A DNA stretch of 64,000 nucleotides from assembly GCF_006741185.1 (NCBI RefSeq), contig NZ_AP019379.1, forward strand, positions 124,001 through 188,000, read 5' to 3'. Positions 44,925-56,352 of the stretch are shown piece after piece (the stretch's first letter is position 1; each line of letters begins with the position of its first letter). The translations under genes and the position numbers were made by a program. Under the pieces are notes generated by a model. It was not told where the DNA came from. It ran no database searches and saw only the letters and a program-made list of their open reading frames with translations. Origin of the DNA: Buchnera aphidicola (Nipponaphis monzeni). Lineage in GTDB: Bacteria; Pseudomonadota; Gammaproteobacteria; Enterobacterales; Enterobacteriaceae.

Positions 44925-46397
44925 GTGATTAAAATGACAATTATTCAATTAATAGCATTACTTCCAATAATTATATTAATGTCTGGTGTAATATTAATAA
45001 TGTTAATAATTGCATGGAGAAGAATTCATTGTTTAACTGCTATTTTAAGTATTATAAGTTTATTATTAGCTTTTTTAGCTTTATTTATAGTTAATCAATT
45101 TATTCCAGTTAATGCATCTATGTTATTTTTTTTAAATAAACATTCTATTGTGAATATAAGTATGCTTCTTTTTTCAGGTGTTTTTGCTTGTATTTTTGGT
45201 TATTTTTGGTTATCAAATTTTAAATTTAATCAAGAAGAATTTTATTTATTAATATTGTTTACTATAATAGGTAGTATTTTATTAAGTATTGCTAATCATA
45301 TGGTAACAGTTTTTATCAGTTTAGAATTAATATGTGTACCTATGATTGGTTTAATTAGATATTCTTACAGTGAAGAAGGTTCTTTAAATGCTGTAATAAA
45401 ATATCTTATTTCTTCAGCTTTAGGTACTACTTTAATATTGTTAGGTATGGCTTTGATATATTTATCAATTGGAGATTTAAGCTTTTTAAGGATTAAGTAT
45501 TTTTTAAATACTGTTTTATTTAGTAAAGATATTATTTTTTTGTGTGGATTAGCAATAATATTGTTTTCTTTTGCATTAAAATTGTCTATTGTTCCTTTTC
45601 ATATATGGATTTTCGAGATATATAGAGATACTCCTTCTATTGTTTTAATTTTCTTATCTACTACAGTAAAAATAGCAATGTTTAGTTTGCTTATGAATTT
45701 TTGTTTCCATACAACATTAATAAATGTACAATTTTTTATTGTGATTGTAGAATATATGACTTTTTTATCTATGATAATAGGTAATATAATGGCAATTTTT
45801 CAAAAAGATGTAAAAGGAATAATAGGATTATCTTCTATAGGTCATATAGGCTATTTGTTAATAACAATATTTGGTATTCATAGTTATTTCTTAACTATAA
45901 AAACATCTACATTATATTTAATAGGGTATTTAATAAACAATATATGTATATTTGGTTGTATTCATTTGGTATCAAATATGTTTGTTGGAATAGATCGTAA
46001 CAATTTATTAGTTTACAAAGGATTATTTTGGAAACGTCCAGTACTTGCAATATCAATGTTGATAAATTTGTTATCTTTAATAGGATTTCCAGGTACTATC
46101 GGATTTATAGGTAAATTTTATTTACTTATATTATCTATTAAAGAACATTTATGGTTATTAACTATAGGATTATTAATCGGTAGTATAATAAGTGTTTATT
46201 TTTATTTTAAAATAATAATTAACATGTTTTTAAAAAAAGACAGTGTTTTAAAAAATAATGTTAAAGTAAATGTAAATACTTGTTGTATACGTTATATATT
46301 TTGTGAGTTGTTAATATTAATACTTTCTAGTTGTGTAATAATAATTGGGTGTTATCCAAATTTTTTTAGTTTATTTTTACAATATTATAATTATTAA
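44925..46397 (+). CDS. nuoN: NADH-quinone oxidoreductase subunit N
   Basis: Third antiporter-like subunit and last gene of the operon. 490 residues from the GTG at 44925, which has GAAGGG nine bases upstream; an ATG at 44934 (MTIIQLIALLP) is the alternative. E. coli NuoN is 485 residues. FALKLSIVPFHIWIFEIY and TTVKIAMFSLLM hold the key lysines; YKGLFWKRPVLAISM and GFIGKFYLL are conserved. With it the operon has all 13 E. coli genes in E. coli order. Confidence 0.95.
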   Translation: MIKMTIIQLIALLPIIILMSGVILIMLIIAWRRIHCLTAILSIISLLLAFLALFIVNQFIPVNASMLFFLNKHSIVNISMLLFSGVFACIFGYFWLSNFKFNQEEFYLLILFTIIGSILLSIANHMVTVFISLELICVPMIGLIRYSYSEEGSLNAVIKYLISSALGTTLILLGMALIYLSIGDLSFLRIKYFLNTVLFSKDIIFLCGLAIILFSFALKLSIVPFHIWIFEIYRDTPSIVLIFLSTTVKIAMFSLLMNFCFHTTLINVQFFIVIVEYMTFLSMIIGNIMAIFQKDVKGIIGLSSIGHIGYLLITIFGIHSYFLTIKTSTLYLIGYLINNICIFGCIHLVSNMFVGIDRNNLLVYKGLFWKRPVLAISMLINLLSLIGFPGTIGFIGKFYLLILSIKEHLWLLTIGLLIGSIISVYFYFKIIINMFLKKDSVLKNNVKVNVNTCCIRYIFCELLILILSSCVIIIGCYPNFFSLFLQYYNY

Positions 46398-47557
46398 TTA
46401 ACGTTAAAAAAATTATTTAGATACATTTTTTTAAACATTTTTCTAAACATTATAAATAAGAAAATCAATAGATTTAAGTTGTTTTAATAATCGTTTACTG
46501 AAGTACAAGTATACAGAATAATTTCAAGAAAAATTTATTAAAAATATATTATAGACATTAAAAGTAAATTTTTTATATTTTTTATATGTAAATTTAGTAT
46601 AAATAATACTAAAGTTGTATTTTATAATCGAAAAATTTAAATATTTATATTTTTTTTAAAAATTTTTTTCAAAAAAATAATATGCATTTTATTATATGTT
46701 ATATATGGATATATAAACATCAATTTATAGTAAAAGTATAAATATATTATAATATTTTATAAAAATTTTTTTTTAAAAAACATATATTTTTTAACAGTTT
46801 TTAATATAAGAAGTATTTTTTTTGAAGAGATAATATTTTATATTTTGTAATTGTATATATTATTAATTCTTTTTTAAGAGTACATTTTTTTAAAAATTAA
46901 TTTATGTATTATTTATTTTTTTTATAAATAACTTATTAATTCTGTTTTTTATTAATAAAGTATTTTCAACATTATTATGTAATATAACAATATTTTATTA
47001 AATTATTTTTTATGTTCATAATATGTATTTAATCATTAATATGGTTATATTTACTTTTAGTGAACATGTTTTATATTGCTTTTTAAATTTTTTTAAAAAT
47101 TACTTATAATAAATAAGTTAGTTAGTTTAATTTGTAGAAAATTGAATTAACTAACTTTTAAAGTTATATATTTTTTTTAGCGTTGTCAATTATAGATTAT
47201 AAAAACATTACTATTTTAGTAGTAAATTTTTTTTGCAAAAAAAATAGTAGATATTATGAATATAATAAATTTTTTATTTTAGAATAATTTTTTTAAAGTA
47301 AAAATATGTATTGTAATACATAATAAATAATGTTTGTTTAAACATTAATCAATTTTTTAAATAAATGTTTTAAATACAAATGTGTAAGATTTAATATATA
47401 TTTAATTTTTTAAACGATCATTTATTTTTTTTAAGTCTTTAATTATTAATTTCAGGTTTTAACAATATGTGTATGTTAAATATTTTTTAGAACAATTTTT
47501 TGGTTTTTATATATTTGTGTATAATTAAGTTACTTAGTATTTTAAAGCGTATTTGTT
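46398..47557. other. 1.16-kb spacer between nuoN and folC
   Basis: The largest spacer in the window, nearly pure A/T with T above A and G above C on the + strand. The only clear structure is the hairpin at 47115-47157. No gene, RNA or repeat family is seen. Confidence 0.6.
47115..47157. repeat. long inverted repeat in nuoN-folC spacer
   Basis: AAGTTAGTTAGTTTAATTT (47115-47133), loop GTAGA, AAATTGAATTAACTAACTT (47139-47157): about 19 bp including two G-T pairs. No long T-run follows directly, although an eight-T tract lies about 15 nt further on. Possibly the 3' end of the nuo transcript or the terminator of a lost gene. Confidence 0.5.
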
Positions 47558-48823
47558 ATGAAAAAAAATGTTATCTTAATAAGAAATGATTCTTTATATA
47601 ATTGGATTCAATATATTAAAAATTTCGAAAATAATGTACATAATAATTGTTTAGATCATGTAAGTAAAATTGCAAAAATGTTAAATTTGCTACCTTTATC
47701 ATCTTATATTTTTATAGTTTCAGGAACTAATGGTAAAGGAAGTACTTGTTATTTTTTAGAAAAATTATTTCTTTTATCAGGTTATACAGTTGGGCTATAT
47801 ACTTCACCTCATTTAATAAATTACAAAGAACGTATTAGGATTAATGGAAATATTATAGATGATATTCATCATATTAAAGCTTTGAGTTTAATAGAATCAG
47901 TGAGACATGGTATAATTTTAAATTATTTTGAATTTATAACTTTATCAGCTTTAATAATTTTTAAAAAAAAAGTGTTAGATGTTATTATTTTAGAAGTTGG
48001 AATAGGAGGGAGGTGTGATCCTACTAATATTGTGGAACCTGATATATCAATTATTACTAATGTTGGATTAGATCATACTGAAGTTTTAGGGACAACATTA
48101 GATTCTATAGCAATGGAAAAATATGGCATTTTTAGAAAAAAAAAAGTTGGTATTTTAGGTGATCGTTTATTTCCTGAGTCTATTTATAGACTAGCGTTGA
48201 AAAATAAAATATTAATAAAAAAAATAGGTCAAGAATGGGAGTTACAAACCTTTCCACATACTTGGAATTTTAGATATGAAAGTTTTTATTTAAAATGTTT
48301 ACCTATTCCTAAGATATCTTTAATAGGGTCAGCTACAGCATTAGCTGCTGTATTTGCTTCTAGATTTAATATTAGTAATGATATAATATCTAAGTCTTTA
48401 AATCAAATTACTCTTCCTGGAAGATTTCAAATTATTTTAAAAAATCCTTGTGTAATATTAGATGTCGCTCATAATCCGCCTGCAGCTTTATTTTTGTTAC
48501 AACAGTTAAAAAATATTAGTAGTTATGGTAAACTACATGCAGTAGTAGGTATGTTAAAAAATAAAGATATAAGAAATACTTTATTGACTTTAATAGATAT
48601 AGTAGATTTTTGGTATTGTGCTCCTCTTAATACTGTGAAAAGCGTTGATATAATACAATACAAAAAAATATTACCTCATAATTCTTGTTTTGTGTTTGAT
48701 AGTATTAAATGTGCTTTTAATTATTCTTATATGTGTGCTAACAAAAAAGATATAATATTAGTATTCGGTTCTTTTTATGCAGTTTCTGAAATATATGTTT
48801 ATTTAAAGTATTTGAAAAAATAA
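47558..48823 (+). CDS. folC: bifunctional folylpolyglutamate / dihydrofolate synthase
   Basis: Adds glutamate to dihydropteroate and extends the polyglutamate tail of folates. 421 residues (E. coli 422). The P-loop is VSGTNGKGSTC (about 58-68); ILEVGIGGRCDPTN, GLDHTEVLG and AMEKYGIF (the lysine that is carbamylated in the family) are present; the C-terminal ligase domain has LPGRFQIILKNPCVILDVAHNPPAA. Stands alone between two large spacers. Confidence 0.96.
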   Translation: MKKNVILIRNDSLYNWIQYIKNFENNVHNNCLDHVSKIAKMLNLLPLSSYIFIVSGTNGKGSTCYFLEKLFLLSGYTVGLYTSPHLINYKERIRINGNIIDDIHHIKALSLIESVRHGIILNYFEFITLSALIIFKKKVLDVIILEVGIGGRCDPTNIVEPDISIITNVGLDHTEVLGTTLDSIAMEKYGIFRKKKVGILGDRLFPESIYRLALKNKILIKKIGQEWELQTFPHTWNFRYESFYLKCLPIPKISLIGSATALAAVFASRFNISNDIISKSLNQITLPGRFQIILKNPCVILDVAHNPPAALFLLQQLKNISSYGKLHAVVGMLKNKDIRNTLLTLIDIVDFWYCAPLNTVKSVDIIQYKKILPHNSCFVFDSIKCAFNYSYMCANKKDIILVFGSFYAVSEIYVYLKYLKK

Positions 48824-49782
48824 TATTAGATATATTTTTTTAAAAAAATATCATATCTTTTACGATATATGTATAAGTACTTTAATATATAAAGTAGAAT
48901 ATTTATTCTAAGGTATTACATAGTCAAGTAACTAAATATTTATAGTGTATATGTAAAAATGTATTCATAATTATAAATTAGTATTCATTTTTTTTGTATT
49001 AACATAAGTTAATTGTAATTAGTTATAATAATTTTTAGTATAACTGACATTTTTCGAGTAAGTGTAAATTAAATGTAATGAACGAAAAGTGTTTAATTAT
49101 TATTTTTCGAATATTTTTATAACTATAACTATAGTAATTAATATTTTATACTTTAAATTTGTACAAATATAAATTTATAGGTGGTTATCAACTTGATATA
49201 AACTGAAACAATAAAAATTTTATAATTATAATATTTACAATAGTATTAGTTAGTACTAAAAACATTTTATTTCGAATAAAAATTTTTATGTTTATAAAAG
49301 CAACAAATTTTATATATTGTTAATAATATATTTATATTTTTCTTAATTAAAGATATTATATTTGTATAATATGTTTTTTTTATTTTCAAAAATTAAATAT
49401 TTAATAATTTTTATAATGAATATTTTTCCACAATGATAAATGTATACATAATATTTGTTTATTTTAATAAAATTTTGTTATTCGTAGTATGAATTATTTC
49501 TTTTTTAAATAGCTTACAATATGTTTTGTGAAATATAAAATTTTTTAATTTTATATATAGTTTGTTATTAAAATTTTATAGTTATAGGATTGTGTAATTA
49601 ATAGGTATTTTTTTGTATTGTCATTTTTACACAAAATTTACATACATTATAATAATATTATCGGTTATTATTAATAATAAAAAAAATTAAATTAATAATA
49701 AAGTACACTAAAATTAAAAAATTAGTGTACTAATTTTTTTTTAAAAAATATATTAAATTATTAATAGTTAAGTCAAACATTT
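48824..49782. other. spacer between convergent folC and prs
   Basis: 959 nt of A/T-rich sequence without a recognisable gene. The hairpin with T-run at 49702-49740 near the prs end is the only clear signal. A weak AT-only inverted repeat lies just after folC (about 48830-48854). Confidence 0.55.
49702..49740. terminator. terminator downstream of prs
   Basis: AGTACACTAA (49702-49711), loop AATTAAAAAA, TTAGTGTACT (49722-49731), perfect 10-bp stem. The best T-run is on the + side (AATTTTTTTTT); on the minus strand the tract is TTATTATTAATTTAATTTTTT. Placed 43 nt after the prs stop, it probably ends prs and may act in both directions. Confidence 0.7.
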
Positions 49783-50730
49783 TTAATGTTTAAACATTTC
49801 TGATATGGATCTTTCTTGGCTAATTCTCAGAATAGCTTCAGCTAACATACCTGCAAGAGTTAATGTTCGAACGATTGATATTGATTGTATATCTTTAGAC
49901 AAAGGAATGGTATCACATACTATTATTTCATCAATAACTGATTGAATTAAATTTTTCTTTGAATTTCCTGAAAATACAGGATGAGTAGCATAAGCAAATA
50001 TTCTTTTTGATCCACGATTTTTTAATGCTTGTGCAGCTTTGCATAATGTATTAGCTGTATCTATAATATCATCAACTAAAATACAGTCACGGTTTGTTAC
50101 ATCTCCAATTACATTCATAATTTTTAATTTATTTGTAGTGGATCTACGTTTATCAATAATAGCCATATCAGTATCATTAAATAATTTAGCAATAGCTCTA
50201 GCACGTATAACTCCACCTATATCTGGTGAGACAACTATTGGATTTTTTAAATTTAGTTTAAACATATCTTTTAAAATTATAAGGCTACCAAAAACATTAT
50301 CAACTGGTATATCAAAGAAACCTTGAATTTGTTCTGCATGTAAATCAACAGTTAATAATCTATCGATTCCTGTATTGGATAAAAGGTCAGCAACTATTTT
50401 AGCAGTAATGGGTACTCTTGAAGATCTTACTCTTCTGTCTTGTCGAGAGTATCCAAAATAGGGTACAACTGCAGTTATTCTTCCAGCAGAAGCTCTTCTT
50501 AAAGCATCAGCTATTACAACTAATTCCATCAGATTATCGTTTGTAGGAAAGCATGTAGATTGTACAATAAATACATCATTTCCTCTTACATTTTCATTAA
50601 TTTGTACACTTATTTCACCATCACTAAAACGACTAACTAAAGCTTTTCCTAAATTAATATGTAATTTATTTGCTATAGATAGTGCTAGTTTTGGAATTGC
50701 ATTACCACAAAACAATTTAATATTAGACAT
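49783..50730 (-). CDS. prs: ribose-phosphate pyrophosphokinase
   Basis: Makes PRPP from ribose 5-phosphate and ATP, feeding nucleotide, histidine and tryptophan synthesis. 315 residues, same as E. coli. [23 protein letters not shown] (flexible loop/ATP site), [18 protein letters not shown] (metal site) and the PRPP loop [15 protein letters not shown] near 215-229 are complete. GGAAAA lies about 7 nt before the ATG. Confidence 0.97.
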   Translation of the reverse strand: MSNIKLFCGNAIPKLALSIANKLHINLGKALVSRFSDGEISVQINENVRGNDVFIVQSTCFPTNDNLMELVVIADALRRASAGRITAVVPYFGYSRQDRRVRSSRVPITAKIVADLLSNTGIDRLLTVDLHAEQIQGFFDIPVDNVFGSLIILKDMFKLNLKNPIVVSPDIGGVIRARAIAKLFNDTDMAIIDKRRSTTNKLKIMNVIGDVTNRDCILVDDIIDTANTLCKAAQALKNRGSKRIFAYATHPVFSGNSKKNLIQSVIDEIIVCDTIPLSKDIQSISIVRTLTLAGMLAEAILRISQERSISEMFKH

Positions 50731-51641
50731 TATATGTTTTCCGACATTTTTTTATTGTCAACGTTAACATTGTTAGATTATAGTTATGTATTTATATGTA
50801 TAGTGTATAATAGTTCGATATTATATCGAGTATTCTTTATTATTTTTGTAATATTATCTAATTGTTTTAGAATATTGATATATACTTATAAAAGATGCAA
50901 GTGTTTGCATGGTATTTATATTACAATACAATATATGTTGTTTGTATTTTATATTTTTTAAATATAATTATATTAGTAGTACATAATAATAATTGCATAA
51001 TAAATTTTTCTATATATATTTTATAGTATCAAAGTGTTTATATTATTAATTTAATAATTATTCATATTTAACTTTTTTAATGTAAATGTAACTTTTTATA
51101 TATTTAATGTTGTATAGATATTTAAAATATACGATTTTTTTTAAAAATATATTGTTATTTATTTAAATTGTCATTATGTATATTAAATACAAAATTCATG
51201 TATTTTTTATATAAGACTAATTTTTTAATAGAAAAATAAGACTTTATATTATGATTTATTAAAGATTGTCAGTATTTAAAAAATTTTTGATATTATTAAG
51301 AATAATTTCGGTCATCATTTTTGTAATGTGTATTTTATATATTGATTGTTTTATAAAAATATTTATTGTAGTAATTTATAATTACAATATGATTCTATAT
51401 ATTTTAGTATATAATAATTATTATTAATATCAAAAATAAATTTAATTATTTTTAATATTTTACATACATACTTATATGTATAACTTTAAGTTATTTATTT
51501 TCAAGTAAACATTTTTTTATAGAAATTAATGAATATTGATTATATTTTTAAGTATTTGGTATTTATTTTGAAACAGTAAATTTTATTGATATTAGTTATT
51601 ATTTTTATAATTATAACTATAATTTGTAAGTAGATAAAAGT
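50731..51641. other. divergent spacer prs / prfA
   Basis: 911 nt of A/T-rich sequence. E. coli has ispE, lolB and hemA between prs and prfA, none recognisable here. A 75-codon hydrophobic frame at 50734-50961 is judged spurious. It should contain promoters for prs and prfA. Confidence 0.55.
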
Positions 51642-52727
51642 ATGAATCATTCCATTTTAAATAAGTTAAAAATTTTAGAAAAGCGTTATTTAGAACTTGA
51701 GTTATTACTTTCTAAAATAGATATATCTTCAAATCAAAACAATTTTATAAAATTATCTCAGGAACATTCTAAATTAACAGATATTATAATGTGTTTTAGA
51801 GATTGGAAATTAAATAAGAAAGAAGTGAATGCTTTAAATATATTATTATACGATAAAGATTTATCAGAAATGGCTAATGAAGAAATAAAAATTTTATTGA
51901 AAAAAAGTAATATATTAGAAAATAATTTAAATAATTTGTTATTACCTAATGATCCAAATGACAATAAAAGTTGCTTTATTGAAATAAGAGCAGCTACAGG
52001 AGGTAAAGAAGCAGCTATTTTTGCAGGAGATTTATTTAAAATGTATGCAAGATATTCTGAATTATGTCATTGGAAAATAGAAATAATGAGCCGTAGCGAG
52101 GGGGAGCAAGGGGGATTTAAAGAGATTATTGCCAAGATTAAAGGGAAAGGTGTTTCTGGAAGATTAAAATTTGAATCAGGAGGGCATAGAGTACAAAGAA
52201 TTCCTCAGACAGAAACGCAAGGTAGAACGCATACTTCTACTTGTACAGTAGCAATTATGCCTATTGCTTCACATATTCTCAAAATTAACATTAATGCTAG
52301 TGATTTAAAAATAGATACTTTTAGATCTTCTGGGGCAGGAGGCCAACATGTTAACACTACTGATTCAGCTATTAGAATTACACATATACCTACAGGTAGT
52401 GTAGTTGAATGTCAAGATGAACGATCTCAACATAAAAATAAAGCTAAAGCTTTATCTATTTTATCTGCTAGAATTGAAGAAATGGAACGATCTAAACTTC
52501 ATGAAAAAAATGCAAATATACGAAGGAATTTATTAGGTAGTGGTTTTAGATCTGATAGGAATAGAACATATAATTTTCCTCAAAATAGAATTACTGATCA
52601 CAGAATTAATTTAACTTTGTATCGTTTAGATGAAATATTAGAAGGAAATTTAGATTTATTAATACATCCTATTATTCAAGAATATCAAGCAGACATGCTT
52701 TCAAATTTATCAAAAAAAAATGTATGA
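51642..52727 (+). CDS. prfA: peptide chain release factor 1
   Basis: Reads UAA and UAG and triggers peptide release. 361 residues (E. coli 360). The codon-recognition tripeptide is PQT in [14 protein letters not shown] (E. coli PAT), and the catalytic GGQ is in [17 protein letters not shown]. The end of the gene overlaps prmC by 4 nt (ATGA), so RF1 and its methylase are translationally coupled. Confidence 0.97.
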   Translation: MNHSILNKLKILEKRYLELELLLSKIDISSNQNNFIKLSQEHSKLTDIIMCFRDWKLNKKEVNALNILLYDKDLSEMANEEIKILLKKSNILENNLNNLLLPNDPNDNKSCFIEIRAATGGKEAAIFAGDLFKMYARYSELCHWKIEIMSRSEGEQGGFKEIIAKIKGKGVSGRLKFESGGHRVQRIPQTETQGRTHTSTCTVAIMPIASHILKININASDLKIDTFRSSGAGGQHVNTTDSAIRITHIPTGSVVECQDERSQHKNKAKALSILSARIEEMERSKLHEKNANIRRNLLGSGFRSDRNRTYNFPQNRITDHRINLTLYRLDEILEGNLDLLIHPIIQEYQADMLSNLSKKNV

Positions 52728-53557
52728 TTATTAAAGATTGTTTAAATTTGTCTATAAAAAAATTAATATCTAGTTCTACTCCTCAATGTGACGCTGAAGT
52801 TTTATTAAGCTTTGTTCTTAAAAAAAATCGTAGTTATTTAATGTGTTATTATGATAAACAGATTACAAGTAAGGAACAAATGTTATTTGAAAAATTATTA
52901 TTAAGAAGAATGCAAGGAGAACCTGTAGCTTATTTAATAAAACGTAAAGATTTTTGGTCATTATCTTTAAAAGTAGACAAAGGAGTGTTTATTCCTCGTC
53001 CAGAAACAGAATTATTAGTTGAGTTAGTATTAAATTGGAAACGAAATAAAATTTCTAAAGTATTAGATTTAGGCACTGGGTGTGGAGCAATAGCGTTAGC
53101 ATTAGCTGCTTCTAAAATTAATTGGAGTATTTTAGGGATAGATAGAAATAAAAAAGCAATTAAATTATCTAAATATAATTTAAGTCGTTTAAAATTATAT
53201 AATGTAAAATTTTTATATAGTAATTATTGGTTTTCTAAAGTTAAATATTTACAATTTGATTTTATTGTAAGTAATCCTCCTTATTTGAGTAAAAGTGAAT
53301 TCATTTTATTTAATAAAAATATTCGATATGAACCAATAAATTCTCTGGTGTCTAATATCGAAGGATTATATGATATTATGTATATTATACATTGTTCTAA
53401 ACAATATTTAGTAAATGAAGGTTGGTTATTTCTTGAGCATGGTTGGAAACAAAAAGATATAGTTAAAAAACTTTTTAAAAAAAATGGTTTTAAAAATATT
53501 TTATCATTTAAAGATCATGCTCAAAAAGATCGTGTAGTATGTGGTCAAAAAAAATAA
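52724..53557 (+). CDS. prmC: release factor glutamine methyltransferase
   Basis: N5-methylates the glutamine of the GGQ motif in RF1/RF2 (formerly HemK). 277 residues, equal to E. coli. SAM motif [16 protein letters not shown] is near 108-123 and the NPPY substrate motif is in [14 protein letters not shown]. The N-terminal RF-binding domain carries [10 protein letters not shown] at its end. Confidence 0.96.
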   Translation: MIIKDCLNLSIKKLISSSTPQCDAEVLLSFVLKKNRSYLMCYYDKQITSKEQMLFEKLLLRRMQGEPVAYLIKRKDFWSLSLKVDKGVFIPRPETELLVELVLNWKRNKISKVLDLGTGCGAIALALAASKINWSILGIDRNKKAIKLSKYNLSRLKLYNVKFLYSNYWFSKVKYLQFDFIVSNPPYLSKSEFILFNKNIRYEPINSLVSNIEGLYDIMYIIHCSKQYLVNEGWLFLEHGWKQKDIVKKLFKKNGFKNILSFKDHAQKDRVVCGQKK

Positions 53558-53757
53558 TGATTTGTTACTATAACTTTTTTATAGCAATTCATGTGTTATT
53601 GTAAATTTAATTATATCGTTATAAATGATAATTGAGCATTTAATGATTATTAAAAAATAGTTATTAGTGATAATAAAAATTTTTAATACATCAGTATAAA
53701 AATAATTTGTTAGTTAATGTTGATAAACAAAATAGTGCTATTGTCGAGAATAATATA

Positions 53758-54567
53758 ATGTCTCTTACTAATATTAATTTATCTAAATTGTCAATTTTTG
53801 ATTCTATGATTGCCATATCTAAAATAATTCGGGAAGATTTTAGGCTAAAATATGTTATGAACGAATTAAATGATAAAGTAAATGAAGCGAAAATATATAT
53901 GTCAAAAGAATTAACTAAAGTTTGTCAATTAAAAAAGTTATTGCAGCTATTTTATGCACATTGGAAATTTGGAACAGCTTGTGGGATATATAAGTTGTCA
54001 GACACATTATGGATAGATTATGTTTTAGAAAATAAACAAGGTGCAGCTGTTTCTCTTGGTATTATATTATTACATATAGCTCAAAAGTTGAAAATTCCTT
54101 TAAAACCAGTTATCTTCCCAACACAATTAATTTTAAAAATATATTGGACTGAGAATAATGAAACTTGGTTTATTGATCCTTTTAATGGAGAAATTTTAGA
54201 TAATCATACATTAGAAATTTGGTTAAAGGGAAATATTAGCCCTACTGCAGAATTGTATAAAGATGATTTAAATGAGTCTAAATCATTATTAGTTATTAAA
54301 AATGTACTTAGAAATTTGAAAACAGCTTTAATGGAAGAAGAAAAAATAGAATTGGCTTTAAATGTTAATAAAATTCTTTTAGAAATTAGTCCAAATGATC
54401 CATATGAAATTCGTGATAGAGGATTAATATATGCTCAATTAGAGTGTAATCATGTTGCATTAACAGATTTAATTCATTTTGTAGAGAGTTGTCCAGAGGA
54501 CCCTATAAGTGAATTAATTAAAATTAAAATTCATGCTATTAAAAGAAAAAAAGTGATTTTACATTAA
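53758..54567 (+). CDS. sirB1: SirB1-family protein (YchA)
   Basis: Conserved gammaproteobacterial protein of the transglutaminase-like/TPR SirB1 family; its biochemical role is not established. From the ATG at 53758 (MSLTNINLSKLSIFDSM) it is 269 residues, the E. coli length; a TTG frame 51 nt earlier is not homologous. RQGSAVSLG-type KQGAAVSLGIILLHIA, VIFPTQLILKI, FIDPFNGEIL and IRDRGLIYAQLECNHVALTDL (TPR-like) are well kept. It follows prfA-prmC as in E. coli, suggesting a translation-linked function (inference). Confidence 0.92.
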   Translation: MSLTNINLSKLSIFDSMIAISKIIREDFRLKYVMNELNDKVNEAKIYMSKELTKVCQLKKLLQLFYAHWKFGTACGIYKLSDTLWIDYVLENKQGAAVSLGIILLHIAQKLKIPLKPVIFPTQLILKIYWTENNETWFIDPFNGEILDNHTLEIWLKGNISPTAELYKDDLNESKSLLVIKNVLRNLKTALMEEEKIELALNVNKILLEISPNDPYEIRDRGLIYAQLECNHVALTDLIHFVESCPEDPISELIKIKIHAIKRKKVILH

Positions 54568-55090
54568 TAAAAGTTGTAGTATATGTGACATTTTTTTCAT
54601 TATATATAAATATTATTTATTACTGTTATTAAAAAAGTATACTTAAAAAAATAAATTAATATGGCAATTATAATGAACAACAAATAGTTTTTACATTAAA
54701 TTAATTTAGTATTTATATATAATAGTTATATTTTATAAATAAATATAAAAATTTTTATCATTTTAAAAAAAAGTTTGAATTAATTTTTAAATGATACAAA
54801 GTTAATGATTAATTTCTTGATATGTTTTTTAGTAAAGTGCTTTTTATTTATATTACGTGAGGTATTATAGTAAATATTTTAGTAAAGTATAAATAATGTT
54901 TATAGTGATGTGTTTGGTTAATACATAATAATAATATGTATAATTTATATGTATTTAAAATATATATAACAAATCTTAAATAATAAAAATTATTATATTC
55001 TTTACTATTATTTGTCAAATTTATATTTGATAGTTTTAAAATAAACATTTATATTTGCAATGTAAAAAAATGAATTTAGAGAATGATAAT
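54568..55090. other. spacer between sirB1 and ackA
   Basis: About 520 nt, A/T-rich, with no supported gene. A 66-codon minus-strand frame (54848-55048) is low-complexity Tyr/Ile/Leu and judged spurious. Presumably contains the ackA-pta promoter. Confidence 0.5.
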
Positions 55091-56305
55091 ATGTCAAAAA
55101 AATTCGTATTAGTGTTAAATTGTGGAAGTTCATCTATAAAATTTTCTATATTAAATGTAGAAGATGGTATTAAATATTTATATGGATCTAGTTATATGCT
55201 CTATACAAACAATTTTAAAATTAAATGGAATATTTGTGGTACACAGTATACAAAACAGTTTAATAAGGAAATGTCATATAGTGATATGATTGATTATATT
55301 TTAAAAGATATTTTACTAAAAGTTTCTAGTACTATTTTAAGAAAAATTATTGGAATAGGGCATAGAGTTGTTCATGGTGGAGATGAATTAAAAAATTCGG
55401 TTATAGTTGATCAATATGTTATTAACTGCATAAAAAAATTATCTTATCTTGCGCCTTTACATAACTATAATAGTTATTTAGGAATTAAACATTCTATACG
55501 TTTGTTATCAGACATTTCAAGTAAAAATATAGCTGTATTTGACACCGCATTTCATCAAACGATTCCTGAAGAAGCGTATTTATATGCTATTCCTTATGAG
55601 TTTTATACTAAACATAAAATAAGACGTTATGGAGCTCATGGAATTAGTCATAATTATATAACATATGAAACTAGTAAAATATTAAATAAATCTATAAATT
55701 CATTAAATATAATTAGTTGTCATTTAGGCAATGGGTCCTCTATAGCGGCTATTAAAAATGGGAAATGTATTGATACATCTATGGGATTTACACCGTTAGA
55801 AGGTTTGGTTATGGGTACAAGAAGTGGTGATTTAGATCCTTCAATAATATTTTTTATGAATCGCCAATTACAATTTGGAATGGATAAAATAAGTAATATT
55901 TTAAATAAAAAATCAGGTTTATTAGGATTAAACGAAAAAAGTAGTGATTGTAGATATGCTGTAAATAACTATTCTACTGATAATGCATCTAAACGTTCGA
56001 TAGATGTTTTTTGTTATAAATTATCAAAATATATAGGTTCATATGCTACTTTAATGGATAATCGATTAGATGCTCTTATTTTTACAGGAGGAATAGGAGA
56101 AAACTCTTATTTTGTTAGACAATTAACTGTAAAAAATTTGTCTTGTATAGGACTGTATTTAGATGAACGATTAAATAGTTTAAAGAGTATTACCAGTAAT
56201 TTTTATTATATTAATCAAGTTAACACAATACCTATAATAGTAATACAAGCTAATGAAGATTTAGCTATTGCTAAAGAAGTAGTTACTTTAATTAATAAAA
56301 TATAA
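55091..56305 (+). CDS. ackA: acetate kinase
   Basis: Converts acetyl phosphate plus ADP to acetate plus ATP. 404 residues (E. coli 400). The ATG at 55091 (MSKKFVLVLNCGSSSIKFS) has GAGAATG upstream; 12 extra codons to 55055 are not homologous. GHRVVHGG, FDTAFHQTIPEEAYLYAIP, RYGAHGISH (catalytic His/Arg), SCHLGNGSSIAAI and FTGGIGENS are intact. pta follows after 47 nt. Confidence 0.96.
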   Translation: MSKKFVLVLNCGSSSIKFSILNVEDGIKYLYGSSYMLYTNNFKIKWNICGTQYTKQFNKEMSYSDMIDYILKDILLKVSSTILRKIIGIGHRVVHGGDELKNSVIVDQYVINCIKKLSYLAPLHNYNSYLGIKHSIRLLSDISSKNIAVFDTAFHQTIPEEAYLYAIPYEFYTKHKIRRYGAHGISHNYITYETSKILNKSINSLNIISCHLGNGSSIAAIKNGKCIDTSMGFTPLEGLVMGTRSGDLDPSIIFFMNRQLQFGMDKISNILNKKSGLLGLNEKSSDCRYAVNNYSTDNASKRSIDVFCYKLSKYIGSYATLMDNRLDALIFTGGIGENSYFVRQLTVKNLSCIGLYLDERLNSLKSITSNFYYINQVNTIPIIVIQANEDLAIAKEVVTLINKI

Positions 56306-56352
56306 TATTTTATTAATTTTTAAAAATATTTATAACTTATTTAGGTTATCTT

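Noticed and set aside
50734..50961. 75-codon hydrophobic frame on + strand beside prs
   Set aside because: No Shine-Dalgarno, Phe/Ile/Tyr composition expected of T-rich spacer, and its start lies on the prs ribosome-binding region; no family recognised.
54848..55048. 66-codon frame on minus strand in the sirB1-ackA spacer
   Set aside because: Low-complexity Tyr/Leu/Ile product without ribosome binding site or similarity; typical chance frame in A/T sequence.
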